Source of the DNA: Azophilus sp965200465
Lineage (GTDB): Bacteria; Pseudomonadota; Gammaproteobacteria; Pseudomonadales; Azotimanducaceae
Direction of reading: 5' to 3'
Assembly (NCBI GenBank): GCA_965200465.1
Contig: OZ241358.1
Coordinates: forward strand, 1 to 64,000
Length of the DNA stretch: 64,000 bases
Of this stretch, positions 43,931 through 53,194 are shown in pieces; the stretch's first letter is position 1; each line of letters begins with the position of its first letter. Both the position numbers and the translations under genes were made by a program. The notes under the pieces were generated by a model. It saw only the letters and a list, made by a program, of their open reading frames with translations, had not been told where the DNA came from and did no database searches.

Positions 43931-44156
43931 CTAGACTGATGGCGTGATGTACCTTGGGCCTGGAGTACTACCGTCGGCCTGTTGGTCTTCATAAAGGCCC
44001 GCGGACGCCCCGGGGCCCCCGGTTAGGGTGAAATCCATTTCGACGAGAGCCAAGCGCGGCTTGGACCAAGGACGCTTGCCCGCCGGCTTCCGCTCTTCGG
44101 GGGAGGTCATTTCCGTACCCCCCCCCCCCCCCGAAGGTGCGCTTGCCTTTGCTCAT
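43931..44156 (-). CDS. Poly-G small peptide gene, copy 4 (currently out of frame)
   Basis: ATG 44156 starts MSKGKRTF, then fifteen G. In the current length the frame runs into a dissimilar 55-residue product. If the tract were 14 or 17 G the frame would give a 74-residue peptide with TEMTSPEERKPAGKRPWSKP, RLALVEMDFTLTGG and a C-terminus ending RYITPSV at the stop 43931. The KRPWSKPRLALVE segment matches the tandem copies at 53-54 kb (KRPWRKPRLLLVE), whereas the C-terminal 35 residues are unrelated. The aromatic-x-x-P-x-L pattern resembles leader peptides recognised by RRE domains in some RiPP pathways; that is inference. Confidence 0.6.
44118..44132. repeat. 15-C (minus-strand poly-G) tract in peptide copy 4
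   Basis: Fifteen uninterrupted C on the plus strand, eight codons after the ATG of the minus-strand gene. The length is 0 modulo 3, which places the downstream conserved segment out of frame; 2 modulo 3 would restore it. Confidence 0.9.
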
Positions 44157-44429
44157 TGGCCTGTCTCCATCGCTGTTTACGGGGCGGACGGTCGGCGAAC
44201 CGACCGCCCAGTTCAACCCGCCTGTCCCAAGGCTGGCAAGCCGATGCTATCACAGCTTTGGGCGATTCTGGGCGCAAGGCGAACCCAACCTGCGCCGGCT
44301 GCCTGGCGAGCGTCCGCACAGGCTCCAATCATCCATCCGCTTTCCACGGAACCGTTTGGCGAGAGTGTGCGCAAACCGTAGGTCGGCGTGATCCCGCACA
44401 TTCCGCAATATGAATTCCGTGGGTGGACT

Positions 44430-45074
44430 TTAGTTGGCGCTCACCTGCTTTGGCCGCCCTTGCAGGCTTTTAAGCCAGAGGGATTCGCGGTCGCGCCAGG
44501 CGATCAGGCCGTCGAGGAACTCGACGGCGGGGCCGTCAACAGGCTCGCCGAGCAACTGGTCGCGCAGCAAGTACAGGGTCATGTCATGGGAGACGCAGAG
44601 GTCCAGTTGCGGAAGGCCAACCGGCGCCTTCAGCTTTTCCGCCATCACCCGCAGCACCAAGCGGGCCGCCAGCCCGGCCGGCATCATGGCGTCCGCCGGA
44701 GCGCGGCCGGCAAACCAGTTCCGCATGTAGGCCTTGCCGCCGGCTTGGTCCATGCCCCGCCACATCTTCATCTGGTCGAGAACATAGAAAACGCCTAGGG
44801 CCTCCACCGGCCGATGCCGAGTTGCGCCGCCGCCGCCGAGACGGTGCGCCTCCAAGATCAGTTTCGCGGTCTCCAAGCAACGCTCCGCCGGGCTGGCGTA
44901 GGCGCGCAGCGTCAGTTCCTTGGGCAACGCCCGCCCAAACCTGCGGCACAGCGCCCGGCCTTCATCGGTCAGTTGGTTTAGGAGGTCGTGCAGGCCGGGT
45001 TCAAAGGTGCGGGCGGAGTGGCGCATCAGCACCAGGGCGCACTCGGCGCCGCCGGCGAAGACATCCTCGATCAT
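44430..45074 (-). CDS. Histidine phosphatase family protein
   Basis: This 214-residue protein has LVLMRHSARTFEP with the phospho-accepting His, AYASPAERCLETAKLIL, and a second catalytic His in LCVSHDMTLYLLRD, the pattern of the phosphoglycerate-mutase-like phosphatase superfamily. No signal peptide is seen, so it is probably cytoplasmic. Substrate unknown. ATG 45074 was chosen; the frame is open much further upstream and a slightly longer N-terminus is possible. It diverges from the LptA-like gene. Confidence 0.75.
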   Translation of the reverse strand: MIEDVFAGGAECALVLMRHSARTFEPGLHDLLNQLTDEGRALCRRFGRALPKELTLRAYASPAERCLETAKLILEAHRLGGGGATRHRPVEALGVFYVLDQMKMWRGMDQAGGKAYMRNWFAGRAPADAMMPAGLAARLVLRVMAEKLKAPVGLPQLDLCVSHDMTLYLLRDQLLGEPVDGPAVEFLDGLIAWRDRESLWLKSLQGRPKQVSAN

Positions 45075-45332
45075 GGCGACTGTGCCGTCCCCGTACACGC
45101 TCCTTTCCTTTGGCCACTTCCTGAAGTCCGTATTAGTATCCGCTTCCGCAAGGCATGGCAACAGGGAAAACCCGTGGGCGGGCCAGACAAAAAGGCGGCG
45201 TTGGCGATTGCAGCAGGCCCAAGCACAGGCTGCTGGGAAACGGCGCCGCTGACGACCGGCCAAGGCGCAGGAACTGCGGCCAAAAACCTTGCCGGCCGCG
45301 CCAAGGCCGGCGCCGCGGCAGAGGCCGGCTAA

Positions 45333-45788
45333 GTGCATCTGCCGGCCTTGCTGCTGCTGGCGGCGGCTGAAGCCGGGGCGGCCTTGCCCATCAACATTGA
45401 AGCCGGGCGCTTCGAAATGCTGCTTGCGGAGCGCAAGGCGACTTACGTCGGCAACGTCATCGCCGTTCAAGGCGACTACGAAATCCAAGCGGACCGGCTC
45501 ATCGTCCATTTCAACGAAGACAACCAGGTCACCTCCATGGTCGCCACTGGAGATCCGGCCAAGCTCTCCGACCACTCCGCGGCGCCGCCCATCACCGTGA
45601 CCGGCGCCAGCCTTGACTACCAATTCGATGCAGCCGCCGTCCGAGCCACTGGCGGCGCCACCCTGTTCCAAGGCGAAGACCGGATGACCGCCGAACGCAT
45701 CAGCTACGACTTGGATGCGGACCGGGCGCAAGCCTTCAGCGGCAACGGCGGCCGAGTGCGCCTGATCTTTAGGCCGGAGAAGCACTAG
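45333..45788 (+). CDS. lptA: LptA/OstA-like lipopolysaccharide transport protein
   Basis: This 151-residue protein has a short signal peptide (LPALLLLAAAEAGAA) followed by an OstA-like beta-jellyroll: INIEAGRFEMLLAERKATYVG, VQGDYEIQADRLIVHF and GATLFQGEDRMTAERISYDL. Such proteins form the periplasmic bridge carrying LPS from LptC to LptD. Start GTG at 45333. It is shorter than many LptA proteins and lptC or lptB are not adjacent; it stands alone between divergent and convergent genes. Confidence 0.82.
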   Translation: MHLPALLLLAAAEAGAALPINIEAGRFEMLLAERKATYVGNVIAVQGDYEIQADRLIVHFNEDNQVTSMVATGDPAKLSDHSAAPPITVTGASLDYQFDAAAVRATGGATLFQGEDRMTAERISYDLDADRAQAFSGNGGRVRLIFRPEKH

Positions 45789-45849
45789 ACCGCGCAAAGC
45801 GGCCCATGCGCAGCGAACGCAAGGCGTTCAAGACGGAGCGCCGAATCGT

Positions 45850-47193
45850 TCAGAAGTGGTGAATCCAGCGTAGGAACAGGATGCCGGCGCCGCCGCTGGT
45901 GGCGCCCATGCCGGCCGGGGCGCCGCCGAACTCCTTGCCCCGCCCGCCCAACGGCTGCACCCAGCCGAGTTGCAGCCTTTGGTGGTCGCCACGCTCATGG
46001 GTGACGGAAGTTTGCAGCAGCACGCCGCCATCTCCTAAGTTGCCGATCAGGCTTAGGGATTGATTGAGCAGGGGGTGCCACTCCAGGGTGCCGCCCAAGG
46101 CTAGGTAGTCCCGCATTCGGTTGAACACTTCGCCTCGCTGCAGGCGCACCGCCAAGGCCGGCGGCAGCGGCGTCCCGTCCGTCGGCAGCCGGCTCAAGCC
46201 AAAGCCGTTGTGGAAGTATTCCGCGAATGCGTAGGCGTTGCGTTGGCCGACGACGAAGCTGGCGTCAAGGTTGACCAAACCGGAAACCCTCCAACCGCCC
46301 CCGTCGAGCTTGGTGGCCACAAGGTCGGAGCGCATCAACGCCAAGCCGACCGGCAGGCGCAGTCCGAAGCCCAGCACTCGGTCCGCATAGTGGCGGGCCG
46401 CTAACAGGTCAAACTCCGCCGCGCCGGCAAAGCCGTGCCACTTCAGGGCAACGCTGGCCCTTTCTTGGCGGCGCCGGACGCGGACGGAATTCGCCGCCTG
46501 CCCGCGCCGCCCTATGATCAGCAATTGCAGATCACCGCCGGCCGGCAACAGGCGCTCCACCAACAGCAGGTCGTCACCCGCCTTGTAGTCACGATCCACC
46601 GCGGTCGGCGCAAAGGGATTGAACAGATCCATGGGCTGAAAGACCAAGCCGCCTCCCCAGCTCACCGCCTGCCGGCCCAAGGTCACCGCCCAATTCCCAC
46701 GACGGTGCTGCACCGCCAAACGGTCAAAACGGCCCCAACTGCGATGCCGGCCGCCTGCGTCAATTTCCCAAGTCAGGTTCAACGCCCGGTGGCGGTCGCC
46801 AGCCGGGGACTGTTCCAACGTCGGCCCCAGGGTGCTGGCGAAACCCTGGGAGTCCCCGCCCACCCAGGTCAAGGCGTGGTCAACGAAGAAGGTGAAGGAG
46901 CCGGAGGTTTGGCGCAGCATGAGGCGCAGGTCGGCGTTGCCGTCATAGGCCGGGGTACCGTGCAGGCGCCTTTGCAGATCATGGGAAGGCAGGGCGGAGG
47001 CGGTGCCGAACAGCTTGACCCTGGCGTCGAACTCCAATCCCGCCGCCTGCCCAGCGCCAAGCGCCGCCAACAGCGCAACGGGGCTGCGAAGAGCGGCCGG
47101 TGCGCAGCCAAACGCACGGCGAACGCCCGCACCGCTCCATATCCGGGAAGCGCCGCTCCATATCCGAAAAAATCTGCGGGGAACTATGCGCAT
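45850..47193 (-). CDS. Outer-membrane beta-barrel protein of unknown function
   Basis: About 447 residues. A signal peptide (LRSPVALLAALGAGQAAG) is preceded by a basic stretch with RIWSGA twice. The mature part has alternating hydrophobic and polar strands with many aromatic residues and ends with IHHF, the terminal Phe typical of BAM-inserted barrels. WAVTLGRQAVSWGGGLVFQP and DLFNPFAPT are notable. I do not recognise a specific family, but such barrels occur beside FtsX-type ABC systems like the one upstream. The start is uncertain; ATG 47193 is used. Confidence 0.65.
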   Translation of the reverse strand: MRIVPRRFFRIWSGASRIWSGAGVRRAFGCAPAALRSPVALLAALGAGQAAGLEFDARVKLFGTASALPSHDLQRRLHGTPAYDGNADLRLMLRQTSGSFTFFVDHALTWVGGDSQGFASTLGPTLEQSPAGDRHRALNLTWEIDAGGRHRSWGRFDRLAVQHRRGNWAVTLGRQAVSWGGGLVFQPMDLFNPFAPTAVDRDYKAGDDLLLVERLLPAGGDLQLLIIGRRGQAANSVRVRRRQERASVALKWHGFAGAAEFDLLAARHYADRVLGFGLRLPVGLALMRSDLVATKLDGGGWRVSGLVNLDASFVVGQRNAYAFAEYFHNGFGLSRLPTDGTPLPPALAVRLQRGEVFNRMRDYLALGGTLEWHPLLNQSLSLIGNLGDGGVLLQTSVTHERGDHQRLQLGWVQPLGGRGKEFGGAPAGMGATSGGAGILFLRWIHHF

Positions 47194-47421
47194 GAAGGCA
47201 AGGTCATTCCAAAGTCCGCCGGGGGCCTGTATTTCTCCCACAAGTGTTCTTTTTACGCCTTTGGAATGCGGACATTCCCATCATCCGTGAATTTTCTCGG
47301 TTCATTTTAGATGTCCATCCCACCATTAAAGTGTACGCACGACCTTGAGATGACCCTGGCGCATGAGGGTCATTGGGGAGAGACGCTCCCGGCACTGGCC
47401 ACGCGGCCGAGAACGCGGCAT

Positions 47422-48123
47422 TCAGGCGCCGGCGGAATCCGCAACCACGGTGCCGTCGCGCAACCGCACCTGCCGTTTGGCGTAGCCCATCACCAAGGGG
47501 TCGTGGGTGGCGGTCAGAATCGAAAGCCCCCGCTGGTCGTTGAGGCGGCGCAGCAGCTCCAGGAGGGCCTCGGTCGTCGCCGAGTCCAGATTGGCGCTTG
47601 GCTCGTCCGCCAGCAGGAGCACCGGGTCGGTGACGACGGCGCGGGCGATGGCCACCCGCTGCTGCTGGCCGCTGGAAAGCTCCCCCGGCCGGCGCTGCGC
47701 CAGTTCGCCGATGCCAAGGGACGCCAAGGCGTCCCGGGCCCGCTGCCGCCGCGCCGCCGGGCGCACACCCTGCAACTGCAGGATGAACTCCACGTTCTCC
47801 AGGGCGGAAAGCACCGGAACCAAGTTGTAGGACTGGAACACGAAGCCGATCTTGTGCAGGCGCAAATCCGTAAGCTGAGTGTCGTTGAGTTCCCCAAGCG
47901 CCACTCCGTCCACCTTGATTTCGCCCTCAGTGGGCCGGTCCAACCCGCCAATGAGGTTTAAGAGAGTCGATTTGCCGGCGCCGGACGGCCCCGCAAGGCT
48001 CACGAATTCGCCGCGGCCTAGTTCGAAGTCAACGTTGGTGAGCGCCGGCGCCGGAACCGCGCCCTCCTCGTAGATTCGGCTGACGCCGCCGCAATGCACC
48101 ACCGCATGGCTCGCTCCGCTCAT
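47422..48123 (-). CDS. ABC transporter ATP-binding protein, LolD-like
   Basis: This 233-residue ATPase has GPSGAGKSTLLNLIGG, the Q-loop FQSYNLVPVL, signature LSSGQQQRVAIARA and Walker B LLLADEPSANLDSAT, with the switch His in TATHDP. It belongs to the LolD/MacB group that powers FtsX-type permeases for lipoprotein or substrate extraction. Its ATG overlaps the stop of the permease upstream by 4 bp. It is followed about 230 bp later by the barrel protein gene. Confidence 0.9.
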   Translation of the reverse strand: MSGASHAVVHCGGVSRIYEEGAVPAPALTNVDFELGRGEFVSLAGPSGAGKSTLLNLIGGLDRPTEGEIKVDGVALGELNDTQLTDLRLHKIGFVFQSYNLVPVLSALENVEFILQLQGVRPAARRQRARDALASLGIGELAQRRPGELSSGQQQRVAIARAVVTDPVLLLADEPSANLDSATTEALLELLRRLNDQRGLSILTATHDPLVMGYAKRQVRLRDGTVVADSAGA

Positions 48124-49331
48124 CTGCCTAGGGCCTCCAACAGCCGCATCTTGACCGCCCGCCGCGCCGGGTGCAGGCTGGCGACAACGCCGAGGACCAA
48201 GCTCATCGCCACGATCAGCAGCACATCCTTCGCCAAGGCGACGGGCCGCAGCACCGTGCTCATGCCGTAGGTCTCCACCCCCTCCGCCCAAAGGGAAAGG
48301 TCAATGCCGTCCGCCAAGGCGTAAACGGCCGCGCCCCCCAAGGCAACCCCCAAGCCGACGCCGAGCAACATCAGAACGCCGGCCTCAAAGACCACCTGCG
48401 CCACCACGCCGCCCGGCCTCATGCCAAGGGCGCGCAGCATGCCAAGCTCCCGCATCCGCTCCATGACGGAGGTGACCAAGGTGTTGACCAAGCCGAACGC
48501 CAAGGCGCCCATCATGATGAGAAACCAGATGAAGATCGCGGCGTCCGCAAAGAGATGCATCGCCGCGGCCTGGGGCGCCAGCTCCCGCCAATCCAGCACT
48601 TCAAGGCCGGCGAAGCGCGCCGCCAGCCGCTCCTTCGTTGGCGCCAAGGCCGGCTCTTCATGCAGGCGGACGGACAGCTCGGTGAACGTCTCCGCACCCA
48701 GCATCTTCTGCAGCGCATCCACGCCGGTGAATGCGAACGCCTGCTCCAGCCCCTCCCCTTGGGCGTCATACAGGCCGGCGATGCGAAAGCCCGCCTCCCG
48801 GTTCAGGCCGTCGGCGCCCTGGGTGATGAGCACCAGCCGCCGCCCCACCTTGGTTTCCAGTTGCTCAGCCAAGGCTCGGCCAATCAGGACGCGGCGGTCG
48901 GTGCCGTCACGGAGAAATTCGCCGGCGACTTCGGCGCGGCCAAGAAAGGAAATGCCCTCCTGGGCCGGGTCCACCCCAACGAACTGCACGCCTCGGGTGC
49001 TCCGCTCGCTCATGACCACCGCCGGCACGCGCACCCGCGCCGCCCAACCCAGCAGCGCCCCCGCGTCCGCGCTGGAGGGCCAATCCAAAGGCAACGCAAA
49101 GCTCCTTTGCATGCTGGGGTCGTCCTGATAGCCGGGCGCCAAAATCTTGACGTGGCCCAGCAGGCCGGCCACCGCCGTCTCCGCCAAATCCTGCTGCATG
49201 CCGCGAATCAGGCTGTTCATGAGCACCACCGCCGCCACCGCCACCACTATGGCCGCCAGCATCAGGCCGTTGCGCCGCCGATGGCGCCTGATGTTGCGGA
49301 TGGACAGTTGCAGCAGCAGCTTGAGCGGCAT
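48120..49331 (-). CDS. FtsX-type ABC permease (LolC/LolE-like), copy 1
   Basis: This 403-residue inner-membrane protein has an N-terminal helix (about 20-42), a large periplasmic domain (about 45-265) and three C-terminal helices, with the FtsX motif region VTSVMERMRELGMLRALGMRPG. It pairs with the next permease and the LolD-like ATPase. The system resembles the LolCDE group that releases lipoproteins from the inner membrane, but the target may be the barrel protein encoded nearby. Confidence 0.88.
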   Translation of the reverse strand: MPLKLLLQLSIRNIRRHRRRNGLMLAAIVVAVAAVVLMNSLIRGMQQDLAETAVAGLLGHVKILAPGYQDDPSMQRSFALPLDWPSSADAGALLGWAARVRVPAVVMSERSTRGVQFVGVDPAQEGISFLGRAEVAGEFLRDGTDRRVLIGRALAEQLETKVGRRLVLITQGADGLNREAGFRIAGLYDAQGEGLEQAFAFTGVDALQKMLGAETFTELSVRLHEEPALAPTKERLAARFAGLEVLDWRELAPQAAAMHLFADAAIFIWFLIMMGALAFGLVNTLVTSVMERMRELGMLRALGMRPGGVVAQVVFEAGVLMLLGVGLGVALGGAAVYALADGIDLSLWAEGVETYGMSTVLRPVALAKDVLLIVAMSLVLGVVASLHPARRAVKMRLLEALGR

Positions 49332-49335
49332 GGGC

Positions 49336-50547
49336 CTACTCCGGCGCCCTTAGGGCCGCCACCGGCTGCAGCCGCCGTATCCTCAAAGAGGACGCCAACG
49401 CCGCCAACTGCACGCTGACCAGCATGATCGAGGGCGCGGTCAAGGCCACGGCCCAGCTGATCCGCGGATGGATGCGGTCCGGCAGGAACATGCCGTCCGC
49501 CGCCTGGGCAACCTCCTCGCCGAGGTACAGGCCGTGGCTGGAAAGCCATGCGATGAGGGGAACCATCAGCGCAAGGGCCACGCCCAGGCCAAGCAGCCAG
49601 ATGCAGAAGGCTTCAAGCTGAACCATGCCCATGATGGCGCCGGGGCCCATGCCGATGGCCCGCAGCATGCCGAATTCCCGGGTGCGCTCAAACACCGTCA
49701 TGATGAAGGTGTTGACCACGCTGAAAGTCACCACGATGATGACGATGGCGTACAGGAACACGCTGCCCAGCCGGTCCAGCTCTATGCCTTGCCGAAGATC
49801 CGGCAGCACTGCGTCCCATTGGCGGGCCGCCACCCCAGCCGGCAATGCGGCCTTGAGGGAATGCACCAATTCGGCGCCGGCCAAGGGGTTGGCGCTGCGC
49901 ACGACCAAGGTGTGCGCCTCGTCGCCCAAGCCGAAGGCTTCCTGGACGGCGTTGATCGACGCCAGCATGAGGCTGCGGTCCAGTTCCGCAACGCCGGAGT
50001 TCAAGATGCCGGACACCGACGCCGCCAGAGCGGCGACGCCCCCCTCCCTGCCGGCGCCGAGCACCACCACCTCATCCCCCAAGCCGGCGCCGAGGTTGCG
50101 GGCCAGCGCGGCACCGAGCACCACCTCGTCCGGCTCGGTCGCCATCCGCCCTTCGGCAATGCGCTTGAGGAACCCGACCGTGCGCCGCTCCCGTGCGGCG
50201 TTCATGCCCAGCACTTGAACGCCGAAACTGCGCTCATCGACTGAAGCCAGCGCGAACGCCTCCACTCGAGGCGCCACCGAAATGACGTCCGGGCGGGCTT
50301 CCAGCCTGCGCACCAGAGGCGTTGCCCCGTCGATGGTTTGCTCGAACCGCGCCTGCTCAACGTAGTCGCCGCGCTGAATCTGCAAATGGCCCACAAAGAA
50401 GTTCGTGGCGGTTTCGATCTGCGCCGTGTAGCCGCCCACCTGCATGGACATGGAGAACTGCACCAACGCCGTTGCGAAGGCGACGCCGCCCACGGCCAGC
50501 CAAGTGCGGCGGCGATTGCGCCAGAGATTGCGCCACGCCACCGCCAT
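49336..50547 (-). CDS. FtsX-type ABC permease (LolC/LolE-like), copy 2
   Basis: This 403-residue permease has the same layout as its neighbour: N-terminal helix after WRNLWRNRRRTWLAVGGV, large periplasmic domain and three C-terminal helices with MTVFERTREFGMLRAIGMGPG. ATG 50547 is used; a GTG at 50562 would overlap the upstream gene by 8 bp. Its stop is 4 bp from the next permease start. Confidence 0.88.
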   Translation of the reverse strand: MAVAWRNLWRNRRRTWLAVGGVAFATALVQFSMSMQVGGYTAQIETATNFFVGHLQIQRGDYVEQARFEQTIDGATPLVRRLEARPDVISVAPRVEAFALASVDERSFGVQVLGMNAARERRTVGFLKRIAEGRMATEPDEVVLGAALARNLGAGLGDEVVVLGAGREGGVAALAASVSGILNSGVAELDRSLMLASINAVQEAFGLGDEAHTLVVRSANPLAGAELVHSLKAALPAGVAARQWDAVLPDLRQGIELDRLGSVFLYAIVIIVVTFSVVNTFIMTVFERTREFGMLRAIGMGPGAIMGMVQLEAFCIWLLGLGVALALMVPLIAWLSSHGLYLGEEVAQAADGMFLPDRIHPRISWAVALTAPSIMLVSVQLAALASSLRIRRLQPVAALRAPE

Positions 50548-50554
50548 GGCGGCT

Positions 50555-51346
50555 TCAGCCACCGCCGCCGCTCTGCAGGTTGAACGTGGTGAAGACGCTG
50601 TCCGGCAGGGGCAGGTCGAACTCGACGGCCAGATACTCGATCTCGGTGTAGTGGTCCGCCTCGTCGAGCTTCGACATGCGCACCCGCGCCGGCATCAGGC
50701 GCCCGCCCAGCCGCTTGATCTCCAACGTCTCCAAGCGTTTCAAGGGCTGCAGGTCCTGGTCGAAGAAGGTCTGCGCCAGCAGCACATGGTCGTCGCGCAG
50801 CACCCATTCCTCCTTGCCCCAAACCACGGGCGCATCGTCGTGGGGAAAGGCTTCGATGCGGTGGATGCGCCGCCCCTCCGCTTCACTGACCTCGGCCAAG
50901 CTCAAGCGGTAGAAATTCAGCAGGTCGTCGGTGCGCGACAGGTCGTTGTAGGAGAAGTCCGACCCCGCCCAGCTTTGCGCCATCAGGCTGAACGGCAGGC
51001 GCACCACCCGGTTCAGCTTGGGCGTGTAGGTCCACATCCGCTCGCCGTTGCGCAGGGTGGCGTTGCCGGCGTCCCGCGCCGGAGCGGTGAACCGCACCAA
51101 GGCGTCGGTGCGGCCTCTGGTCCAGGCCACCAAGGCCGAGCGCCGCTGCCAAGCCGGCCGATGCACCAGCATGGCCATCTCCAGATGGGAACTGAGGCCG
51201 CGGCTGTGGTCGATGGCGGCGGCGATGAGCGCATAGGGGTCCGGCGCTGGGCCGGCACTTGGCGCGATGACGGTTGAACCAGCCTCCGCCGCCAATGCAA
51301 AAGCCGCAAGCGCTTGGGAAAAAACCAATCCGACCAGCCGCCTCAT
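50555..51346 (-). CDS. Outer-membrane lipoprotein-sorting protein (LolA-like fold)
   Basis: About 263 residues with a signal peptide (LVGLVFSQALAAFALAAEA) and a LolA-like region: LEMAMLVHRPAW, RTDALVRFTAPARDAGNATLR, MWTYTPKLNRVVRLP. This family is found upstream of FtsX permease pairs and has a barrel fold for carrying acylated cargo across the periplasm. It is the first gene of the envelope operon ending in the barrel protein. ATG 51346 is used because the signal peptide begins there. Confidence 0.85.
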   Translation of the reverse strand: MRRLVGLVFSQALAAFALAAEAGSTVIAPSAGPAPDPYALIAAAIDHSRGLSSHLEMAMLVHRPAWQRRSALVAWTRGRTDALVRFTAPARDAGNATLRNGERMWTYTPKLNRVVRLPFSLMAQSWAGSDFSYNDLSRTDDLLNFYRLSLAEVSEAEGRRIHRIEAFPHDDAPVVWGKEEWVLRDDHVLLAQTFFDQDLQPLKRLETLEIKRLGGRLMPARVRMSKLDEADHYTEIEYLAVEFDLPLPDSVFTTFNLQSGGGG

Positions 51347-51506
51347 GCCCCGGCCCATCCCCAATGGAGGCCGATAACTTACCACGGCCCAGGCCATCGG
51401 CGAGAGCGGAAAGATGGCCCCAATCCCCGCTTAAGGAATCTTTGCAGCGCGTTGCATGGCGCACCGTGCAAGGTTTTTCCGGCGATTGCATGGCTGCGGG
51501 ACAGCA

Positions 51507-51540
51507 GCGGGCCGGGCGATCCTTACCCAGGGATTGGGGA
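51507..51540. repeat. 34-bp dispersed repeat, copy A
   Basis: Shares 30 of 34 positions with 54298-54331 in the same orientation; core GGGCGATCC and GGGATTGGGGA are identical. The two copies flank the decayed genes and the tandem peptide genes. In the minus-strand frame both encode PNP-x-x-RIA-x-PA. Confidence 0.6.
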
Positions 51541-51584
51541 TGGTGAACAATAGTGGCCCAGAGGCCCGATAATCAGATGCGCCG

Positions 51585-52442
51585 CTATCCAAGGGACTGC
51601 AGCTCCCTCGCCACGGCGATGAGACACTCGACTTTCGCCCGATTGATGCTGGCCGGGGCATGGATGGCGGCGTTGCGGATGTCGCCGGCTTGGTGGAGCT
51701 TCCGGCGCAAACGTCGATACGGGGTGCCCAAGCTGTTGATGCGCTGTCGGAGTCGGAGTCCCTGATGCCGCTCCCCACCATTCGCTCGGGACGCCGCCAC
51801 GACCAGTGCTCAAACTCTATACCAGCGATCTGACCGGCAATAGCGGGTTCCGTGGTGAGCAGTGCATCGGCGACATCGAGCTTCGCGGTCTCGAACAACT
51901 GCTTCGTGAGATTCCACGCTTGGATGCGCCGAAGTTCGGCATCCTTCTCATAGCTCTTCGCCAACTCACCCCGCGACTGTGGTGGCAACAATCCGTCCAA
52001 TACGCCGAGCTGCAACGTCCAGAGGGCCATCTCGACATCCGCGACGTTGTCGAAGCACCGCTCCTCGCGGATGTGTCGAAGCGACTTCAGATAGGCTTCA
52101 TAAGTCGCTGTTGCCTTCCGCCGAGGCCTGATGCCGAGCACGGTCTGCACGGGCGAACTCATGATCCCGAACCGTCTTGGGTCGATGAGCCTAAGCACCA
52201 CGGACACTGGCTCAATCTGGCGAAACGCCTCGAACAGGCGAGCAACCAATTCGTGCTCGGCAAGGCCGCGCCAATGGGTTTTATCGATTGCGCTCTTGAG
52301 CGAATCCCGATCGAACGATCCGAACATGCCGCTGGTGTCAACGGCGTTGTCGTCTATGATCGCGTTTCCCGTATCGACGCTCCGTGAGCGGCCCATGCAA
52401 GCACAGGCATCTGTGCAGGTAGTCCTTTCGTTCAGCCATCAT
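51585..52442 (-). pseudogene. Disrupted gene with HEPN-like C-terminal motif
   Basis: A likely start ATG 52442 gives MAERKDYLHRC, but the main coding-like stretch (52390 to about 51790) is in another frame: DRDSLKSAIDKTHWRGLAEH, ELVARLFEAFRQIEPVSVVL, and ALWTLQLGVLDGLLPPQSR. The reading then continues in a third frame to GDIRNAAIHAPASINRAKVE and VARELQSL. R-N-A-A-I-H fits the RX4H pattern of HEPN nuclease-like domains, though alone it is weak. At least two frameshifts disrupt the gene. Family otherwise unknown. Confidence 0.5.
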
Positions 52443-52451
52443 CGATCTCCG

Positions 52452-53118
52452 CTAGTTTCCGGCCACTGGCCCCACCGGCGCACCTAGAGTAGTTGCACTC
52501 AATGCGGCCGCGCTCGTACGGGTGCCGCCAAGCGCGTCTTCGAGTTGGCCGATCAGTTCGTAGAACCGAACCGTGTTGACAATGCGTTTGGCGGTCGGCG
52601 TCTTCACCCGCGCCCATGCAATTTCGCGGCGAAGGCATTGACACACTCGTAGTGCCAGTTGGTCCTGGTGGTGGTCTCGTAACACACGGTGCGGTTGTAC
52701 TGTTCCAATCGCTCGCGGTAGGTGTGGCCAGCAGGCGTCTCATCGTCCGGCCGTGCATACCGTAGTGGTTGGCTTTCCGGTGCCGTCGCCGGATCGGCGA
52801 CGAACAACACCTTGCGTCCGTCGTCGGCCACGAAGTACCCTGCGTCGGAGCGCTTCGTGCCCGCACACTGGATGACGCCGATCGCGTCGTCTCGATAAAC
52901 GTCAATCATCCGTCCGACCGCCTTGCGCCACACCAGTGGATCTCGCCCGCTCGCCTGCAGTAGAACGAGCAGGGCTTGATGCGCCCGGATTCGAGGCCCC
53001 ACTGCACGATCCGACCCACGGCGGCCAGGCTCAAGAGCCTGTCCGGGTGGCGCAGGCTAAGCGCACAGTAGCGGGGAAGGATTCGGAAAGACAACGGCGG
53101 CCAAAAGGCAGTCTGCAA
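52452..53118 (-). pseudogene. Disrupted gene of unknown family
   Basis: Coding-like sequence passes through at least three frames: PDRLLSLAAVGRIVQWGLES (about 53045-52985), then SGRDPLVWRKAVGRMIDVYR and IQCAGTKRSDAGYFVADDGR (53000-52604), then KTPTAKRIVNTVRFYELIGQ and LEDALGG (about 52600-52530). The VIQCAGTKR element is vaguely like DUF6884/YaaA-type proteins, but I cannot support that. It ends 10 bp before the start of the next disrupted gene, so the two were probably one operon. Confidence 0.45.
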
Positions 53119-53194
53119 GCGCTTGGCGCGGGGCCAGTGCCTTTACTAGGCACGAAGAAGGAGTGAGTGCAGGCACCGGCCCCGCATGGGCGCA

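Noticed and set aside
43460..43939. Plus-strand frame of 159 codons before the fourth peptide gene
   Set aside because: Antisense to the glycosyltransferase start and low-complexity; no domain or ribosome-binding site.
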